From contig NC_068566.1 of the NCBI RefSeq assembly GCF_025698545.1, positions 30,482,444 to 30,546,443 of the forward strand: a stretch of DNA of 64,000 bases. The letters are read 5' to 3'. Source of the stretch: Gossypium raimondii. Taxonomy: Eukaryota; Streptophyta; Magnoliopsida; Malvales; Malvaceae. A model generated the notes under the pieces. That model had not been told where the DNA came from. It ran no database searches and worked only from the letters and a program-made list of their open reading frames with translations. Shown here piece after piece: positions 50,780-61,634 of this stretch. A program made the position numbers and the translations under genes. The first letter of the stretch is position 1. The number at the start of each line of letters is the position of its first letter.

Positions 50780-51210
50780 TTTTTAGCGGCGTTTGTGATA
50801 AAAAGCGCCGCTAAAGGTTTTGGTCTTTAGCGGCGTTTGTGGTAAAAGCGCCGCTAAAGGTCTTAGTCTTTAGCGGCGTTCGTGGTATAAGCGCCGCTAA
50901 AGGTCTTGGTCTTTAGCGGCGTTTTTGAAAAAAGTACCGCTAAAGGTCCTGGTCTTTAGCGGTGCTGCTAAAGGACCTGGTCTTTAGCGGCGTTGTGGGA
51001 AAAGCGACGCTAAAGGTCTTGGTCTTTAGCGGCGTTTGTGGTATACGCGCCGCTAAAGGTCTTGGTCTTTAGCGGCGTTCGTGGGAGAAGCGCCGCTAAA
51101 GTTAGCGACGTGTTCTTTAGCGGCATTTTTTCCGGCGCTTCTAAAAGCGCCGCTAAAAGTATTTGTGGCGCTAAAAAGCGCCGCTAAAGGCTTAAAAAAG
51201 CGCCGCTAAA
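50780..51210. repeat. CACTA right subterminal repeats
   Basis: About eight units of TAGCGGCGTTTGTGG...GCGCCGCTAAAGGTCTTGGTCTT with ~44-bp spacing, each able to form a hairpin. The spacer words differ from those of the left array (GGTCTTGGTC versus TGCTCAGATC). One unit near 50955-50970 is shortened. Confidence 0.92.
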
Positions 51211-51920
51211 AGCCTGTTTTGGTGTAGTGAGGGTGTATTTGTTTACCTATAAAATATTTTACGAAAACTATTTTCACTATTTTTCATTGTTTTTTTGGTG
51301 GAAAATGAAATCCCACTGTAAAACCTTCTCCAAAACACGTGAAAAGAAAGCTTTATTTTAGGAAAATGTCTCACTGTTTTCATTTTGGTAAGACATTTCC
51401 AAAGCTTTTCTCTTCACCAACATAACCCAAAACCCCTTCCCCTACCCGCTTTCTTGCCACCCCGATCTAGGTGTTACTTTTTCCTTCCGAAGCTCCTTTA
51501 GGTTCACTGTCCCTCTCCTTTTTTTCCCTTTGGAAAAAAAAAGGAAAAAAATGAAAAGAAGTCTCTAGGTTTAACTTCTCTCAGCGTAATTAACATCAAG
51601 TTATGTTTTTTTTTCTTTTTATTTTTATCAGTTTAAGATGCTTCAATTGCTTTTTTTTTTTGTGAATTACTTTCTTTCTTTATTCTCCGATAACTTAATA
51701 TTCTCCGATCCTTTTCTCCTTCTTTCAACTTTTTTTCTTTGCTTTCTATTTCTATTCTTTGCTTATCATCACCTACTCCTCCTTGCCTCTTCTTTATTGA
51801 CTCATTACATCAACAATTATATAAGCCAAAATATATATAATAAAATTTTAAATTTGTTGCTTTAATTCGTGTAACAAAAATAGTGAAAAATAGGGTGTGT
51901 TTGTTTACCTGTAAAATATT

Positions 51921-52670
51921 GGGTAAACTACTAAAATAGTCACTTTTGTTTGCCTTAGGTTACATTTTAGTCACTTATGTTTGAAATGTTACGTTTTAGT
52001 CACTTACGTTATCGTGTTGTAACATTTTAGTCACTGAGTCGTTAATTGTCGACAATGGTGTAACGGTAAGTTGATGTGGCACGTTAAATCATCATTTCAA
52101 ATGAAAATTTTAGGTTAAATTCTACAATTGGTCCCTATATTTTTCATTTTCAACAATTTAAAAATTTTCTTTTATGTTCTTCTAACTTTTTTTTTCCGTT
52201 CTCTTATGCTTCTCCCTCTATTTTCCTCCCTTCTTCATTTCTTTTAACATAGCTTTTCTATGCTTTCCATTTGTAACTAGTCCACAAGCTCGCCTCACTC
52301 GAAAAAAATTAAATTGTTCAAAAAACATAGAAAACTACGTTGAAAGAAATGGAGAAGGGAGGAAAACAAAGAGAGAAGCATAAGAGAATGGAAAAGAAAG
52401 AAAGTTAAGAAAACATAAAAGAAAAAAATTAAATTGCTTCAAACGAAAAAATATGGGGACCGATTGTATAAATTAACCTAGAATTTTTGTTTGAAATGAT
52501 GATTTAACGTGCCACATCAGTTTATTGTTACACCGTTAACAAAAACTAACGGCTTAGTGACTAAAATGTTACAACGTGATAACATAAGTGACTAAAACGT
52601 AACATTTCAAACATAAGTGACTAAAATGTAACCTGAGCCAAATAAAAGTGACTATTTTAATAGTTTACCC
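51921..52670. mobile_element. Long-TIR MITE (Mutator-like) with 9-bp TSD TAAAATATT
   Basis: 750 bp with ends GGGTAAACTACTAAAATAGT and its complement, flanked by TAAAATATT at 51912-51920 and 52671-52679, a 9-bp duplication as expected for Mutator-like elements. The inverted arms extend about 220 bp (through GTGGCACGTTAAATCATCATTTC), so almost the whole element is a palindrome. No ORF. The undisturbed site in duplication copy A confirms the insertion. Confidence 0.93.
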
Positions 52671-52936
52671 TAAAATATTTTACGAAAAATATTTTCACTG
52701 TATTCCACTATTTTTTTTGGGTGGAAAATGAAATCCCACTATAAAACCTTCCCAAAACACGGGAAAAGAAAGTTTTATTTTAGGAAAATGTCTTACCGTT
52801 TTTATTTTGGTAAGACATTTTCTAAAGCTTTTCTCTTCACCATCAATCACCCAAAAGCCCTTCCCCCTTCCCCCCTTCCTTTTGCTATCCCTCTCCCTTT
52901 TTTTCCTTTGCAAAAAAATGGAAAAAAAAAATGAAA

Positions 52937-52980
52937 TGAAGTTTCTGGGTTTAACTTCTCTCAGCGTAATTGCCATCAAG
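52937..52980 (+). other. Possible first exon (MKFLGLTSLS...) of the PIF transcription unit
   Basis: ATGAAGTTTCTGGG... up to ATCAAG followed by the donor GTATGT encodes about 15 residues, MKFLGLTSLSVIAIK. The next plausible acceptor in phase is GTGTAG before the ATGGACCG at 55113. Copy A of the duplication has the same stretch with a mutated donor. It could be a leader exon of the transposase or simply a chance ORF. Confidence 0.3.
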
Positions 52981-53060
52981 GTATGTTTTTTTTTTCTTTT
53001 TATCAGATGCTTTAATTGCTTTTTTTTTGGTGAATTACTTTCTTTTTTTTCCTTTAGGTT

Positions 53061-55112
53061 AGTTGTCCCTTTTTTTTTTTCTTTTTTTCCCCTAACATCA
53101 ACGTTTTTTTCTTTCTTTTGGGATTGTCTAAATTGGGCATTTTTATTATGTCCAGTCCATGCATGTTTGGGACCAAATTATGTGTTTTAAATTTGTTTTT
53201 TGGAGTCAATTCTGTTTTGATTTCTAATGTATCAGTGGTGAGCTTTTTTGGGTTTCATTCACTCTTCTATAACTCGAAGAGTAAAAAGGAGAAAAAAATG
53301 AATACATTACTTCGTAGTTGAGTTTAACTGTCCATGAACTAGCATATTTGTAAATTGAAGAGAGCGACTGGGTCGACGAATAAGATATTAGTGGCTATCT
53401 TTATTTCTCATTGTTGTTTCCTTTGATGTAAAATATGTAAAAGTAAATAGATTAGGCAACTCGGTTGAGGAGGGACCATGTTTTTGTGTCTGTTATGTTG
53501 TATCTAGGTTAAAGACAAACAAGTTCCTAATTGATTGGATTTAGAAAATAAAAGGTCATACTGACTCATGGTTTGGCTTTAGAAAATTAAGAAAAAAGTT
53601 ATGATTAAGTGGTCCTCTCAGCTTCCAATCTGCTTATCTATAAAAAAGATTTGCTAATGGAGGACAACATCCTTGTTGCTGGCTGGTAGTTGAGATTTTT
53701 TTCAACCCACTTAACTCACTTGATCTATGCTATTTGGTTTAGTTGCTTTCCTCATATATATATATATACAACCATTGGTTTAGTTGGCTACTAGTATAAA
53801 AAACTTTTCTTCCTTGAAGGCCTGTGGGTTGATCTCTTTGCTTATTAGGTCATCCTCTTTCAATGACTATATGTAAATACAATTAATTAATTATTTCTCA
53901 TGTAAATACATATAGTAAAATTAAAACTTTGGTTTGGTTGGTTTATTCCTTATTGTTGCTAAAAACTGACTAACAGACATCCCCATTGCAAGTGTGCAAG
54001 TTTGTAACTTATGCTACTCGAATTTAGGTGTGTTGTGTATGGATGTGTGTTTGATTGTGATATGTTTATTTTAAAAATCTTTTTACATATTATTAGAGGA
54101 TAATATCTTTATCCAGACATAAAAATATGTGGTTATGGATACTTCTGGGAAAATGAAAAGTGCAATAATTTGTACATAGATAATTGTTAATGTTAGCATT
54201 TAGGAGACATGTTGGGTAGAAGCTGAGATGCCATTCTTGAGTGCATCAAATATTCAAGTTATATAGGTTTTCTTCATTTTCTGAAAATAATATCCAGGCA
54301 TCCAATAAGAAACCAATTATGGAACTGAAAATTCCACATGATATTTGGATTTGCACTAGAAAACATGTTCCACACTATCTGTTATGTCTTCTTATAGATT
54401 GTCCCATCTGTTTTTATTCTATTTTTATATTTCCCCACACTTAATTGATATATACTAGTTTCATATTCGCTATTGTTTTTCTTTTGTTCGAATTGAGTAC
54501 TGTAATTACTAAAACTAGAATACCAATATATTTAAAGTTGACAAGTTGTATATAGGTATTTTATTTTTACTATATTTTGTATTTCAAAATGTCAGGTGCA
54601 ATTACATGCATTTGCAATTTTTAAAAACGAAACAGTATTGCAAAAACTATTCAAAATGCCATTGACATTAAATTCTTCAGTTTTGGTAAGCTCTTCAAAC
54701 CTGCTATCAATGATCTTAAAGAGCATTAATAGTAGTAATAAGTGATAGAAATTCTTTAAACTTGGGCGTAGCTATTTCATACATATAATTATATAATAAT
54801 TTTACTATATGTATTGACATAAATATTAGATTTCAGTTTTTAATTGACTTGTCTAATGTGTATTTACATGTGTTTATCTTTGTGGGCTGTTTATTCGGTC
54901 GTCCTCTTTTAGTGAGCCATAGGTATTCTTGTTGCAAGCTTCTAAGTTGTTCACTTATGTTTTTCTGAAGTTTTAACTTGTTGCAGAGCTTAAAAATCTG
55001 CTTGGTTTGTATTGTTTATTGTTGATGTTGGCTTCGTTAGTTCTTGAGCTCAAATACAACTTGAAATTATTTTTTGTTATGATCAAATATTTGTTTGGTA
55101 TTATTTTGTGTA
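53061..55112. other. Non-coding part of PIF element or its intron, no gene seen
   Basis: T-rich DNA with a TATATA run at about 53757-53769. A short exon-like stretch near 54595-54700 (QLHAFAIFKNE...) has AG/GT borders but no recognised family. If 52937-52980 is a leader exon, this is its intron. Confidence 0.35.
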
Positions 55113-56340
55113 GATGGACCGTAATCAAGATCATAATGCAATTGTTGGGGTTGTGACTTCAGTTTTAGCTTTTGGGGCTCTTTGGATTAAAAAAAAAATT
55201 AAAAACTAGAACGGAAATTGTTTCTCACCCTCGTGTGAATTAAGATTATGAAAGAAAAAAAATTATATTAATAGTATTTTATATGGAGATGACCAGCATT
55301 GTATTGATGTGATAAGGATGAGACCGGTTGCATTTTATAATTGGTGTGATATTCTTAGTAGGAACAATTTGTTACAATCAACTAAATCAGTAAATATTAG
55401 GGAGCAAATAATTATATTTTTACATATAATTGGTCATAATGTAAGGTTTCGCGTGATTGGATCTAGATATTATAGATCAATTAAGATAATTCACTGTTAC
55501 TTTAGGGTTGTATTGAAAGCTATTTTGAAATTGTATAAATTAGTTATTAGATTACATGATGAGTCAACTCCTAGTGAAATCATAAACAATCTTAGGTTTT
55601 ATCCTTATTTTGAAGATTGTATTAGAGCATTAGATGAAACTCATGTGTGTGCATTCGTTCCTCTTAGCATTCAAGGAAGATTTCATAGCCGTAAAGGGGA
55701 GACGACACAAAATGTGTTGGTTGTTATTACATTTGGTTTGAAATTTTCCTATGCTTTAGCTAGTTGGGAAGGTAGTGCACATGATTCTCGTATTTTAAGT
55801 GATGTACTTTCACGCCCAAGAGGATTATGAATTCTAGATTGTAAGAATTAACATTAAACACCAAAAGCTCATAATTTATTAATAATAATGATATTTTGTA
55901 AAATTGTAGATAAAGATTATCTTGCTGATGTTGTATATGGCATCGAAAATGGATATATTACCCTATATCGTGGTGTCCGATATCATTTAAAAGATGCAAA
56001 TGAACTCTTTAATCTTCGTCATTCATTATTACGAATCATTGTTGAACGTGTTTTTTGGATTTTGAAGAAATATTTTTGTGTGTTAGGTGTTGAACCATTT
56101 TGGAAATTTCAAATTCAACTAAATATAATTTTGGCTTGTTTTATCATTCATAATCATATAATGGGAGTTAATTCTAATGATTTATTTAATCAAGGATTAT
56201 ATGAGGAACCTGAGTCTGATTTGATAATACCAACTCTTACGGAGCGAGAAGAAAGAGAAAAAGCAAGAGAATGGTTTGCTAAGAGAGAGGAAATTGCTCA
56301 AACTATGTGGACTAATTATATGGCTAGAAACATTAGATAG
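55113..56340 (+). pseudogene. PIF/Harbinger (ALP1-like) transposase, second element
   Basis: Starts MDRNQDHNAIVGVVTSVLA at 55113, meets stops at about 55200-55260, then is open from 55309 to 55830. That part includes the N-terminal helical part (MRPVAFYNWCDIL, EQIIIFLHIIGHNVRFRVI), the first catalytic Asp (CIRALDETHV, Gly replaced by Glu) and GSAHDSRILSDVLSRPRGL before a TGA. A second piece, 55888-56340, carries the second Asp (LADVVYGIENGY) and Glu (IIVERVFWILKK), and ends MWTNYMARNIR and a TAG. About ten residues are missing between YHLK and NELFNLRH. Multiple breaks make it inactive. It differs strongly from the transposase at 34850-36231. Confidence 0.88.
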
Positions 56341-56501
56341 GTTTAGGGCTCAGGGTTAATGTTTTTATGTTATGTATGTTTTAACATTAAAATTTTTATT
56401 TTTCTAATGTTGGTTGGATATTGATATTGAAATTATTGACAATGACAGTTATTAATGTAAAATCAGTAAGGGCAAAAAAGAGGAGACAATAAAACAATTT
56501 C

Positions 56502-59367
56502 TGTTGAAACCATTTTTTGATAAAAACGGGGTTGACTTGGATTTTGAAAAATGAAAACGAATGTGGGAGTCGCCACCAATCTTTTTTATTTAGGTGTGAT
56601 TGGATCACCTCAAAAAGTGGTTGTTTTTAATAAATGATTTGATTTTATTAAAACAACGATTTTGGTTCGCCAAATTTAGTAAAACAGGTTCGGGAGTCGG
56701 TTACGTACGAGGAAGGATTAGCACTTGTAACGCCCAAAAATTGGTACCTAGCTGTTTAGTTAATGTCTTTAGTGTCGAAAATTGAAAACTTTTAAGAGAT
56801 TTAAAATTTCAATCCTTTATTTAAAAAAAAACTTATATAAAACAAATTACTTGTTAAAACTTTCTCATTTCTGAAAGAGAAAATGTTATACCCAATGAGT
56901 TAGGGAATGATATTTCACTTCCTAAAAATGAGCTTGTCCAAAAAATTCATACAATAAAATTTAAAAGGATATTCAATTATTTAAATCAGATGAGGAAATC
57001 GCAGCCCAATACATTAGGGCAAAATTTCTCAAAAATTCTAAACATTGAATATTACTTTTATTATTTTTAGGAAAATTCTCATCTCGAAAGAACAACGTGT
57101 CATATCCAATGCTTTAGGACACAACATATTGAATTCTTGATAATGAGCTTTTTATTCATGTTTAAATTAAAGAACATTCTCGACTACATAGATTCAACGA
57201 AAGAAATTGGAACCCAATACGTTAGGGCTCAATCCTCTTGAAGATCCTAAATACGAGTATTGCCTTTATTTTCGAAGTTTTTCTACTTCCATGAATTCGA
57301 GTAAAAATCAATGTAATGTTACATTAAATGTACTAATAAATGTTGTATTGCCAAATGGCAATTATAGATACGAAAATGTGAGCAAAAATAATATGAATAA
57401 CATCGTAAACGAAATAAATAATAGGAGAGACAAATCTATCACAACAAATAAATGAGTGCAATTTTAAGACACTCTTTTCAAATATTAGTGAGCATATACA
57501 CAAATAAACAAATTAACATGGAGTGAAACAAAATGCAATGGATGAAATAAATAAAACTATAAAAATATGTAGAAAGAAAAAAAAGATGTGTGTATATATA
57601 TGTATATTTAAAAAAATAATACAAATGTATATGTGTAAATGTAAATTATAAAATATATGCACATGTATATTTTAAAATATATATAATATATAAAAAGAAT
57701 ATATGTATGAATATATATACATATTTATGAATATGAAAAGGTATACGGATATATATATAGGCAAGCATATAGATTATAAGAAAAATATATAAGTATATAT
57801 GTATATATAGATAGCTTATAAACGTGCCCATGCACACACATATATATATTATAAAGGCGAATGTATGTATATATATGTATATGTACAATGAAAATAAAAA
57901 GAGAATTAAAGTATAAATGGGCATATAATAACAATGGAATTTAATAATAACAGCAATAACATTAAATTTATTAAAATAAAATGAAAGTCACGAAAAGGGG
58001 GCTTAATTAAACTTTGAAACAAGATTTAGGGTTTAAATACACAAATAAATGAAAACTAAAGGACTATATTGAACACGCGAATAACATAGAGGGACTAAAA
58101 GGGAAATTTTCCCTTCTCTAAAACGGCGTCGTTCAAATAGGACTATTGAAATCAGAAATAAACCAAAGGGGCAAATTTAAAAATAAAAGAAATCTTGATT
58201 GAGAAAACATTAAAAAGCGGAGGGGCTCAAAATGCAATTTACCCCTCCGCATAAAAACATGCGGATCCTGCCCAAGTCGGTCGATTTCAGGTCGGCCTCC
58301 CTAAAACGACGCCGTTTTGGCGCTTGGGGAGGCCAAGTGAAACGACGTCGTTTCACTAGGCTATTTAAGCCAAAAAACCCTTCAAAAATTTCATTTTCCC
58401 CTTTTCTTTAAAAAAAAAACTATGAAACACTCTCCCCTCCTCTCTTCTTCTCCGGGCACCGGCCCAAAGTCCGGTGAAGGGACCACCGCGTCGGCCACCG
58501 GTCACCGGCGACGGCACATTCAGATCATGATGGCGAAAAAGGAAAACCTCGGATCCGGTCTTTTCAAACCCCCTAAACCCAAATCTCGGTCCAAAAATAC
58601 CAAAATATTAATAAAAATCCCAAAAAAAGAAAAAAAACAAACAAAGAAACCTTTCGATTACTGACCACCTATCTTGAGGTGACTCCTCACCATCCATGCC
58701 AAGCGTTCTAAGCCGAGCAAAGGTAAGTTTCTTCCTCTTTCTTTTTATTTTATTTTCGCATATATAAAAAAATAAAAATAATAAAAGTAAAAAAAATTAA
58801 TGAAACGAAGCAAGAAAATAGATATCAACCTTCGATCTTTTATTGATGATATTGTTCTCTTTTGTATTCTCTGTTGTTTTTTGTGAAATACTCGTTTTTT
58901 ATTTATTTCCCAATTTCTTTTTACAGTATTTTCAGTGGCTTTTTATAGCCGTAATGAAACAAGAAAATAAAAAGAAATCCATTCATATCTGCTTGATTCG
59001 CGATTTTCTGATTTTCTTGCCATCTTTGCTACCTATACTGCTTTGTTGCCTTTCTTGCCGTGCAGGTACAAGTTTGGAGAAGGCTCGCTCGTGGAGATTC
59101 GGCTTGTGCAGAGGGGCTTGGTTGTGGCGGCTGAAGTTTTACTCTAGAAACCCTAGGGATTTCTGAAACTGTTTTGGGCATTTGGGCCACATTGTAATTG
59201 GGCCACTATTTTTAGCTTGGGCTTGGGGTTTGGGTTTTGTAATTTGGGCTTATGTATTTTAGGCCTGGTATAATTTGGGCTGACTGAAATTTGTAAATGG
59301 ACTGTTACATTGGACTTTTATTTTTTGATTTGGTTTTAATGGACCTGGGGCAAAATTGGGTATTACA
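56502..59367 (+). mobile_element. Solo LTR (family 2) with TSD ATTTC
   Basis: 2,866 bp from TGTTGAAACCATTTTTTGAT to GGGTATTACA, flanked by ATTTC at 56497-56501 and 59368-59372. Early in it lies GGGAGTCGCCACCAATC, a conserved stretch of one plant gypsy LTR group. The interior contains a TATA/CATATA-rich run (57580-57880), AAACGACG/CGTCGTTT palindromes (58120-58360) and a small unremarkable ORF at 58422-58664. No retrotransposon protein is present. It interrupts the Myb-like ORF of the PIF element. Confidence 0.9.
57580..57880. repeat. TATATG/CATATA low-complexity run
   Basis: Dense TATATATGTATATATA-type simple sequence inside the solo LTR. Open frames across it (Tyr/Ile-rich) are composition artefacts. 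Confidence 0.85.
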
Positions 59368-59767
59368 ATTTCTATTAATCGAAATTCTAGCAAAGGAGGC
59401 ACATAAAGGAAATAAGCCTTCTAACACTTTTAAAGTAATTTCTATTAATCGAGTTGCTGCAGGTATTTATGAAAGATTCCAAGTTTAATGTAATGCTAAG
59501 CATCTGGAAGATCATCTGAGGACTATATAAAAAAAAACCAATGGCAAATTATATACACAATTTGGACCAAAAGTGGTTTTGGATGGGATGATAACATGAA
59601 AATGATAACATGTGATAGATTGACATATGGTGCAGTAATGATGGTAATATATGTATATATGTGTTAAATATATTTCACCATTGTATTTTTTACTTGTTAT
59701 TCTAATTGTGTACCAACAGGCACACAAGAAGTATGAACCATTTTTGAACAAAAGCATTGATTATTAT

Positions 59768-61634
59768 TGTAATGGTCTAAATTGTGGTTATCGAACAAGT
59801 GGTTTCAGAACCACAAATCGATTAAAGAGAAATTTATTTTAATATTTTGCATGAATATTGATATGATAGGAAAATCGTATGAAAATATCGATAGAAATTT
59901 TTTTACCAATTTAGTGGTTAGTTAAAAAAAAGAAATTATTGAAGAAAATTAGGTAAAAACAAGGTATCGAGACCTCGATCTCATAAAACTGAGTTGAAAA
60001 TATTTTTATAAATATTTATAAAGTGTTAGTAATATGGTATTAAAATTTCGTTAGAAAATCTTTACGTTTGGGTAGTTAATTAAGTGAAAAGGACTAATTT
60101 AAAAATGGTGTAAAAGTTACTAGAAGGATTAAATAGCAATTGTTAAATGAGGAGGGACATAAATTGAAAATAAGCCCAAAAGGAGATATTTTGGGTGGCA
60201 TAAGCTGAGAAAAATCAGGAGAATAGGTGAAATAAGGGCAAAATGAGAAAATAACAAAATTTACTAAAATAAAAATGAGACCAAATTAGAATATCTAGAA
60301 TTCTCTTCATATTTTCTTGATTATAATCAGCCAAAAACGTCCTAAGGGTTTATTCAAGCTGGTATTGCATAATTTTTGCACCAAGTGAGTTAATCCTTGC
60401 CCTTTTTCTTGTAATTTTGGTGTTTTTAAAACTTTTATAACTAGGTCCTATTACTAAATTCATTAGTTTTTGATTTCATGGATGAAATTGAAAGTCACCA
60501 TGGTTGAGTGCTGTAAGTTTATGATGAAAAAGCATGAAATTGAAGCTTTAGTTTGTTTATGAGATAATTTTATTAGGTAATTTCAATATAAATTGATTTG
60601 TATGACCTAATTGTGAAAAAGTTTGGAAGTAAAGTCTAGTGATAAAATTCTGATTTCCAAAGGTTATAAAGTAGTTTAAAGTGATAGAATAAAGTGTTAA
60701 TTGAGAAAAATCAGCTCAATTGAGAGGTTAATTGAGCAGGGACAAAATTATCATTTATTGAAAGCTTAGGGGAAAAATGGTAATCAACATCTTGCACTAA
60801 AACAGTTTTGGACAGCAGCAGCAGGCTAACTTTGAAAAATCACAATAAATTGTGGAAATCGAAATTGTTCATGGTATTGATGAGCTTATCAATCATGGTA
60901 TATATTATTGATACATGAAAATTATTGGACTAACTTGAATGTTGAGTTTGTGCATGTTAGGGGAATAATGCATTGAATGGATGTATGAATGTTTATTACA
61001 TTTTATTGAAAATATTAGGTAAGTATAATTCTTGTTACACGAGCTTACTAAGCACAAAGTGCTTACCCTATTTCATTTTCCCCTGTTTTATAGTGTTAAA
61101 AGCTTGGAGGTCGGATTCGGTCGGAGACGTATCACACTATCAACCTCAATATTTCGATATATAAAGAAACTTTATTTTGGAAATCAATGGCATGTATAAG
61201 CTAATAAAGTAAATGTTAATGTGAAATGAATGTAAGGTTAGCCATTGGTATGGCTAACAAATAGTGGTTTTGGTATGTGATGAGGTTATCTTATGGATAT
61301 GTTTGAATCTATCTTGAAAATATGTTGAAATGGATTGGTTGGTTTGGATTGGTCTGGGTTTAAAATTGCAAGGAAGGTTAGATATTTATAAAGGGGTTAT
61401 ATTGAGTTCATAAAAAAAACTTTGAGATTTTGCGAAAAATTTCTTATGGTTTCTATTTAATCTCGGTTTGGTCCCGATGTATGTTTTGGGCTTCGGAGGC
61501 CCATTTAAGGGACGTCATGACATGTTTCGGTAAATGAATAGTATTTAACTCGTAATAACGGGAAATTAATTCGATAAAATTCGGTAATGCCTTGTACCCT
61601 ATTCCGACGACGAATACAGGTAGGGGGTATTACA
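59768..61634 (+). mobile_element. Solo LTR (family 3) with TSD ATTAT
   Basis: 1,867 bp from TGTAATGGTCTAAATTGTGG to GGGGGTATTACA, flanked by ATTAT at 59763-59767 and 61635-61639. It has the GTGGTTTCAGAACCAC hairpin at 59799-59814, at the same offset as in the solo LTR at 7120. It shares the CACTAAGC-type LTR middle (ACGAGCTTACTAAGCACAAAG near 61035). No internal domain, so a recombinant solo LTR, inserted in the Myb-like ORF. Confidence 0.93.

Larger units (their letters stand above)
45151..51229 (+). mobile_element. CACTA transposon with captured host-gene fragments
   Basis: 6,079 bp. It starts CACTACACCAAAACAGGCTT and ends with the complement, AGCCTGTTTTGGTGTAGTG, flanked by 3-bp duplications AGG at 45148-45150 and 51230-51232: textbook CACTA (En/Spm) borders. 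Both ends carry subterminal arrays of TAGCGGCGTTTTT...GCGCCGCTAA hairpin units (45161-45540 and 50780-51210). The empty site is preserved at about 51890 in the tandem copy. I find no recognisable CACTA transposase, so the copy is probably non-autonomous. Strand is nominal. Confidence 0.95.
51230..53060. repeat. Tandem duplication: copy A remainder and copy B
   Basis: 51230-51640 is the right part of copy A and continues into copy B, about 51660-53060. Both copies contain TTTGTTTACCT.TAAAATATTTTACGAAAA, GGTGGAAAATGAAATCCCACT, CTTTATTTTAGGAAAATGTCT and TTAACTTCTCTCAGCGTAATT. Copy B is interrupted by a MITE at 51921-52670. Copy A shows the empty site TATAAAATATTTTACG. Confidence 0.88.

Noticed and set aside
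45160-51215. CRISPR-like regularly spaced repeats
   Set aside because: The repeats are CACTA subterminal hairpins in a plant nuclear genome, with degenerate spacers and no cas genes.
52807-53190. 127-codon Phe-rich plus-strand frame
   Set aside because: T-rich sequence produces Phe/Leu runs in this frame; only the short MKFLGL exon-like start might be meaningful.
57646-57934. Tyr/Ile-rich minus-strand open frames
   Set aside because: They are translations of a TATATG/CATATA simple-sequence run within a solo LTR.
58422-58664. 80-codon Pro/Lys-rich ORF with a true ATG
   Set aside because: It is inside the solo LTR 56502-59367, low in complexity and without homologous motifs; probably a leader ORF of the retrotransposon LTR rather than a gene.
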